From assembly GCF_002154575.1 (NCBI RefSeq), contig NZ_MUBA01000168.1:1-38495 (forward strand): a stretch of DNA of 38,495 bases. The letters are read 5' to 3'. The notes below the pieces were generated by a model. It worked only from the letters and a program-made list of their open reading frames with translations. It had not been told where the DNA came from and did not search any database. Origin of the DNA: Streptomyces bobili. Lineage in GTDB: Bacteria; Actinomycetota; Actinomycetes; Streptomycetales; Streptomycetaceae. The translations under genes were made by a program, and so were the position numbers. Positions 32,611-38,495 of this stretch are shown piece by piece; positions within the stretch are counted from its first letter, which is position 1, and every line of letters starts with the position of its first letter.

Positions 32611-33264
32611 TTACCAGCCTCGTGCGCGCCACTCCGCGAGGTGGGGCCGCTCCGTGCCGAGGGTGGTGTCGTTGCCGTGGCCGGGGTAGATCCATGTCTC
32701 GTCGGGCAGGACGTCGAACAGCTTGGTCTCCAGGCCGTTCATCAGGGAGTCGAACTCTGCGGCCTGTGTTGTCCGGCCAGGGCCCCCCGGGAAGAGACAG
32801 TCGCCCGTGAACACGTGCGGATGTCCGTGCGGGTCGTCGTACACGAGGGCGATCGAGCCCGGCGTGTGGCCGACGAGGTGGCGCGCGGTGAGCGGCACAT
32901 CGCCGACCCGGATCACGTCGCCGTCGTCGACCAGGACGTCCGTCGGCACCGGAATGCCCTCGGCGTCCTCCCGGCCCGCGTACGTGCGCGCGCGGGTGGC
33001 CGCGACGACCTCGGCGAGCGCCTGCCAGTGATCTCCGTGCTGATGAGTGGTGACGACGGAGGCGATGCCGTCGTCACCGATCATGCCGAGCAGCGTGCGC
33101 GCGTCGTTCGCCGCGTCGATCAGCAGCTGCTCGTCCGTGGCCCGGCAACGCAGAAGGTAGGCGTTGTTGTCCATCGGGCCGACCGCGATCTTGGTGATCA
33201 TCAGGTCCTTCAGCTCGTGCACGTCCGCCGAGCCGCCGACCCGCACCTCTCCGCTGTACGTCAT
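32611..33264 (-). CDS. MBL-fold metallo-hydrolase (glyoxalase II-like)
   Basis: A 217-residue protein with the dinuclear zinc motif THQHGDHW (His74, His76, Asp78, His79). Further ligands lie in LVGHTPGS, HVFTGDCLFPGG and WIYPGHGNDT. Such enzymes hydrolyse thioesters, including mycothiol or glutathione esters, or have other hydrolase roles. It begins 10 bp after the upstream isomerase-like gene on the same strand, so the two are probably co-transcribed, and a thiol-linked function would fit. A truncated paralogue remains at 28038-28244. Confidence 0.9.
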   Translation of the reverse strand: MTYSGEVRVGGSADVHELKDLMITKIAVGPMDNNAYLLRCRATDEQLLIDAANDARTLLGMIGDDGIASVVTTHQHGDHWQALAEVVAATRARTYAGREDAEGIPVPTDVLVDDGDVIRVGDVPLTARHLVGHTPGSIALVYDDPHGHPHVFTGDCLFPGGPGRTTQAAEFDSLMNGLETKLFDVLPDETWIYPGHGNDTTLGTERPHLAEWRARGW

Positions 33265-33274
33265 GACCGCCAGC

Positions 33275-33961
33275 CTATAGCGGGGGCAGGACCGGGAGTG
33301 GACCGCCGTGGACGGTCAGCGGGGAGCCGTCGCGGCGCCCTGCGAGCCAGCCCAGGAGGTCGGCACCGGACCCGGTGACGGTCACCTCGGGGCTGTCCGC
33401 CTCGCGGCCGGTGCGCCACACGCGCGTGCCGTCCGTGAGCTGTGCAGCCGCCACGTCGGTGTGGCCGCCGAACCGCTCCGCCAGGAAGTCGATCTCCCGT
33501 ACGGCGAAGTCCTCCGGCAGGTCCTCCAGCTCGTAGCCGATCCCGAGGTCCACGTGGTGCAGCTCCACCTCGATCCACCGCCGGAACGGCACCCTCGCCG
33601 CGGTGTCGGTGACGCCGTTGCGCAGCTCGACCGTGCGTGACCAGTCCGCGGGGACGGCGCCGGCCTCCTGGAAGCGGGCGGCGCTGTCCCGCAGGTCCGT
33701 GAGCTGGACGTCCAGGGGGCGGGGGGCGTCCCGCTCGATGTCGGCGTCCCGCGCGACGGCGTCCGCGTACATGGGGCGGCCCTGGAGGACGTTCACCAGG
33801 GCGTCGGCGTTCCGGGCGAGATGGGCGAGGACGTGGCTGCGGCTCCAGCCGGGCAGGCGTGACGACTGCGTCACGGACGCGTTGTCCAGCTTGGCGACTG
33901 CGGTGAGCAGCCGCTCCGTCGCGTCACGTACAGACTCCAGGTCATGAGCGTGATCAATCAT
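33275..33961 (-). CDS. Maleylpyruvate isomerase family, probably mycothiol-dependent (DinB-like fold)
   Basis: A 228-residue protein. The N-terminal four-helix bundle has the family pattern LPGWSRSHVLAHLARNADALVN, and metal-binding His and Glu residues recur in RWIEVELHHVDLGIGYE. A C-terminal SCP2-like part follows (PEVTVTGSGADLLGWLAGRRDG). Related enzymes use mycothiol as cofactor for isomerisation or thiol transfer. The ATG at 33961 follows TAGGGT by 7 nt with no ribosome-binding site, so it appears leaderless. It is divergent from uvrA and upstream of the MBL hydrolase, a plausible thiol-detoxification pair. Confidence 0.85.
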   Translation of the reverse strand: MIDHAHDLESVRDATERLLTAVAKLDNASVTQSSRLPGWSRSHVLAHLARNADALVNVLQGRPMYADAVARDADIERDAPRPLDVQLTDLRDSAARFQEAGAVPADWSRTVELRNGVTDTAARVPFRRWIEVELHHVDLGIGYELEDLPEDFAVREIDFLAERFGGHTDVAAAQLTDGTRVWRTGREADSPEVTVTGSGADLLGWLAGRRDGSPLTVHGGPLPVLPPL

Positions 33962-33968
33962 GGTGCTG

Positions 33969-34001
33969 ACCCTAGCTCCGCCACACCTTCGGGTGAAGGT
34001 G
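33969..34001 (-). promoter_or_regulatory. Leaderless promoter with 18-bp palindrome before the isomerase-like gene
   Basis: On the minus strand TAGGGT (complement of 33969-33974) lies 7 nt before the start. CACCTTC-GGGT-GAAGGTG (33984-34001), a 7-bp perfect dyad, covers the expected -35 position, as a repressor operator would. The regulator is unknown. Confidence 0.55.
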
Positions 34002-34104
34002 GCTGACAACCCCCGTGAATCGAATGTACGTGCTATAGGGTCGGTGACGGCGTCGGGCATGCTGGATGGCAGGGGATTGTTGTCAACCGTGAATCCGACC
34101 GGCG

Positions 34105-34127
34105 TTGTCAGTGGCTCCCCCTAGTCT
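34105..34127 (+). promoter_or_regulatory. RecA_NDp-like DNA-damage promoter of uvrA
   Basis: TTGTCAGTGGC (34105-34115), six bases TCCCCC, then TAGTCT (34122-34127). The upstream 11 bases match the mycobacterial consensus exactly. A leader of about 48 nt follows to the GTG at 34183. No LexA-type GAAC-N4-GTTC box was seen in the 220-bp gap. Confidence 0.8.
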
Positions 34128-34182
34128 GAGAAGGACGGGGGCCCCGCCCCTGTCACTTCTCTCAAGAAAGGTGCGGACCGGC

Positions 34183-37227
<3,045 letters not shown>

Positions 37228-37242
37228 GACGCCGCACAGGCG

Positions 37243-37282
37243 GGCGGGCGCCCCGCGGGAAACCTCCCGCGGGGCGCCCGCC
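37243..37282. terminator. Strong hairpin between uvrA and the convergent sugar kinase gene
   Basis: Perfect 18-bp arms, GGCGGGCGCCCCGCGGGA (37243-37260) and its complement (37265-37282), with loop AACC. It ends 2 bp before the kinase gene's stop, so it probably serves both genes. Confidence 0.88.
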
Positions 37283-37284
37283 GT

Positions 37285-38205
37285 TCACAGCTCGCCGAGC
37301 TCGCCGAGCTCGGCGGCGTACGGCGGTTCCGCGCCGGCCCGCGAGCAGGTGACCGCCGCCGCGCGGGCCGCGAAGCGCAGCAGCCGTTGCCAGCCGTCGT
37401 GGCCCAGGTCCGCGACGGCCGCCGGCGACAGCGCGTCCTGGACCGAAAGGGCGTGCAGCAGCGCCGCGTTCACGGTGTCGCCGGCACCGATGGTGTCCAC
37501 GACGTCGACCTTCTCGCCGGGCACCGGGTACACGGAGCCGTCCTGGGTGAAGGCGGTCAGCCCGTCACCCCCGTGCGTGATCACCACGGCGGCGGGCCCG
37601 GCGGCCAGCCACTCGCGCGGGGTGCCGCCCAGCCAGAGGGCGTCCTCCTCGGAGAGCTTGAGCAGGGACACCGAGGGCAGCCAGCTCCTGAAGCGGGCTC
37701 GGTAGGCGTCGGCGTCGGGGATCAGACCGGGCCTGACGTTCGGGTCCAGGGTGGTGAACACGCCCTGCCCCGCCGAGGTTCGCAGCAGCTCCTCGTACGC
37801 GCTCGCGCCCGGCTCCAGGACGAGCGAGCAGGTGCCGAAGGACACCGCTCGGGTTCCGGCGGGCAGCCCGGCCGGGGCGGTGAACAGCCGGTCGGCGGTG
37901 CCCTCCACGTAGAAGGAGTAGGCGGCCGAGCCGTTCCCGTCGAGCGTGGCGACGGCGAGGGTGGTCGGCTCAGGGCCGCGCTGCACCGCCGACACGTCCA
38001 CTCCCGAGTCCCGCAGCCTGTCGAGGAGCGCCTCGCCGAAGGCGTCGTAGGAGATACGTGAGCAGAAGGCGGTGGGGGAGCCGAGGCGGCCCAGGGCCAC
38101 GGCCGTGTTGAACGGGCCGCCGCCCAGGGCCGGCCGCAGGGCCGCGAGGGCACCCGAGCCCTTCGGTACCAGGTCGATCAGGGCCTCACCGGCGACGACG
38201 ATCAC
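37285..38205 (-). CDS. PfkB-family sugar kinase (fructokinase-like)
   Basis: A 306-residue ribokinase-family protein. The N-terminal sugar-binding pattern is GEALIDLVPKG then LGGGPFNTAVALGRLG, and the C-terminal signature DTIGAGDTVNAALLHAL carries the catalytic Asp. It resembles fructokinases of actinomycetes, but the exact sugar is not determined. The GTG at 38205 has GAGAGGAA upstream. The last codons repeat Glu-Leu-Gly (AELGELGEL), from a short DNA repeat of CTCGCCGAG. It stands alone; repeated CAACC motifs lie 125-185 bp upstream of its start. Confidence 0.88.
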   Translation of the reverse strand: MIVVAGEALIDLVPKGSGALAALRPALGGGPFNTAVALGRLGSPTAFCSRISYDAFGEALLDRLRDSGVDVSAVQRGPEPTTLAVATLDGNGSAAYSFYVEGTADRLFTAPAGLPAGTRAVSFGTCSLVLEPGASAYEELLRTSAGQGVFTTLDPNVRPGLIPDADAYRARFRSWLPSVSLLKLSEEDALWLGGTPREWLAAGPAAVVITHGGDGLTAFTQDGSVYPVPGEKVDVVDTIGAGDTVNAALLHALSVQDALSPAAVADLGHDGWQRLLRFAARAAAVTCSRAGAEPPYAAELGELGEL

Positions 38206-38495
38206 GGGGCGGTTCCTCTCTCCGGTGGCTCGGTGAGCCCACCGCTCGGCTGTCGGTGACCCAGGGTGCCATGGGCCTCGCGCGCCTCAGGGGCTTCTCG
38301 AAGTCGCCGAGGCGGCCCTTCACGTCCGCACAACCCTGCGCGCTCCTTCGCAACCTCCGGCACAACCCGCCGCATTCCGTGGCAACCCGACGCCGTCTGT
38401 CCTGATCCCTGCCGGTATCGTGCGCCGGGCGGCGACCCGCGCATGCCGCCGGCGCCGTACGGCCGCCCCACGGCCCGCCCGTCCCCCCTCCCGAC
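38206..38495. promoter_or_regulatory. Region upstream of the sugar kinase with four spaced CAACC motifs
   Basis: No gene was recognised here. CAACC occurs at 38331, 38351, 38363 and 38383, mostly as CACAACCC or GCAACC, so the spacing is 20, 12 and 20 bp. That places the sites roughly on one face of the helix in two pairs. This could be a cooperative regulator-binding array for the sugar kinase gene or for a gene beyond the right edge. Confidence 0.4.

Noticed and set aside
32122..32695. Possible genes between the efflux pump and the intact metallo-hydrolase
   Set aside because: Overlapping short frames in several phases, one running through the large hairpin, with no family pattern; more likely non-coding or decayed DNA.
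38202..38471. 89-residue open frame at the right edge
   Set aside because: No similarity and Gly/Pro/Arg-rich; it covers the CAACC array and promoter region of the sugar kinase.

Overview
The window is high-GC actinobacterial chromosome, very probably Streptomyces. The signs are extreme GC bias at third codon positions, GTG starts, mycothiol- and F420-type protein families, and several leaderless genes with a TANNNT box 6-8 nt before the ATG. No tRNA, rRNA, CRISPR array, intact transposon or prophage was found. I recognise about 33 protein genes, one certain gene remnant, one probable remnant and one riboswitch.

Layout. 1-5480: a MocR-type regulator (cut by the window start) divergent from an AhpD-like gene, an orphan gltD, a DUF1772 membrane protein, a DUF2293 protein and a kinase-like protein that has lost its P-loop lysine. 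5500-9060: a PPOX-fold F420-type oxidoreductase, a CBS-pair protein, CorA and a methyltransferase. 9056-14180: a translationally coupled psuG/psuK-like pair for pseudouridine breakdown, a VOC protein, Ogt, a secreted glycerophosphodiesterase and an MHYT membrane protein. 14190-21950: uvrB, terD, a TerD/FtsK-like fusion, terC behind a manganese (yybP-ykoY) riboswitch, and chaA. 21944-27663: an MHS-type transporter, an LD-carboxypeptidase, aroQ and an amino-acid ABC transporter operon. 28038-32360: a probable acquired cassette (TetR, probable remnant of an MFS gene, thioredoxin-reductase-like enzyme, DHA2 efflux pump) next to a truncated metallo-hydrolase gene. 32611-38205: the intact metallo-hydrolase paralogue, a mycothiol-type isomerase, uvrA and a PfkB sugar kinase.

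The main unifying signal is a promoter motif of the form TTGTCAGTGG-Y-N6-TANNNT. It lies directly in front of ogt, uvrB and uvrA, and with one changed base in front of terD. It matches the LexA-independent DNA-damage promoter known from mycobacteria (RecA_NDp, recognised with PafBC). I infer a local DNA-damage regulon joining nucleotide excision repair, alkyl-damage reversal and a Ter-type stress module. The Ter module itself is unusual: terD, then a 144-nt structured spacer, then a protein joining a TerD-like N-terminus to a FtsK-like domain that lacks both Walker motifs, followed by Mn-controlled TerC and a Ca/H antiporter.
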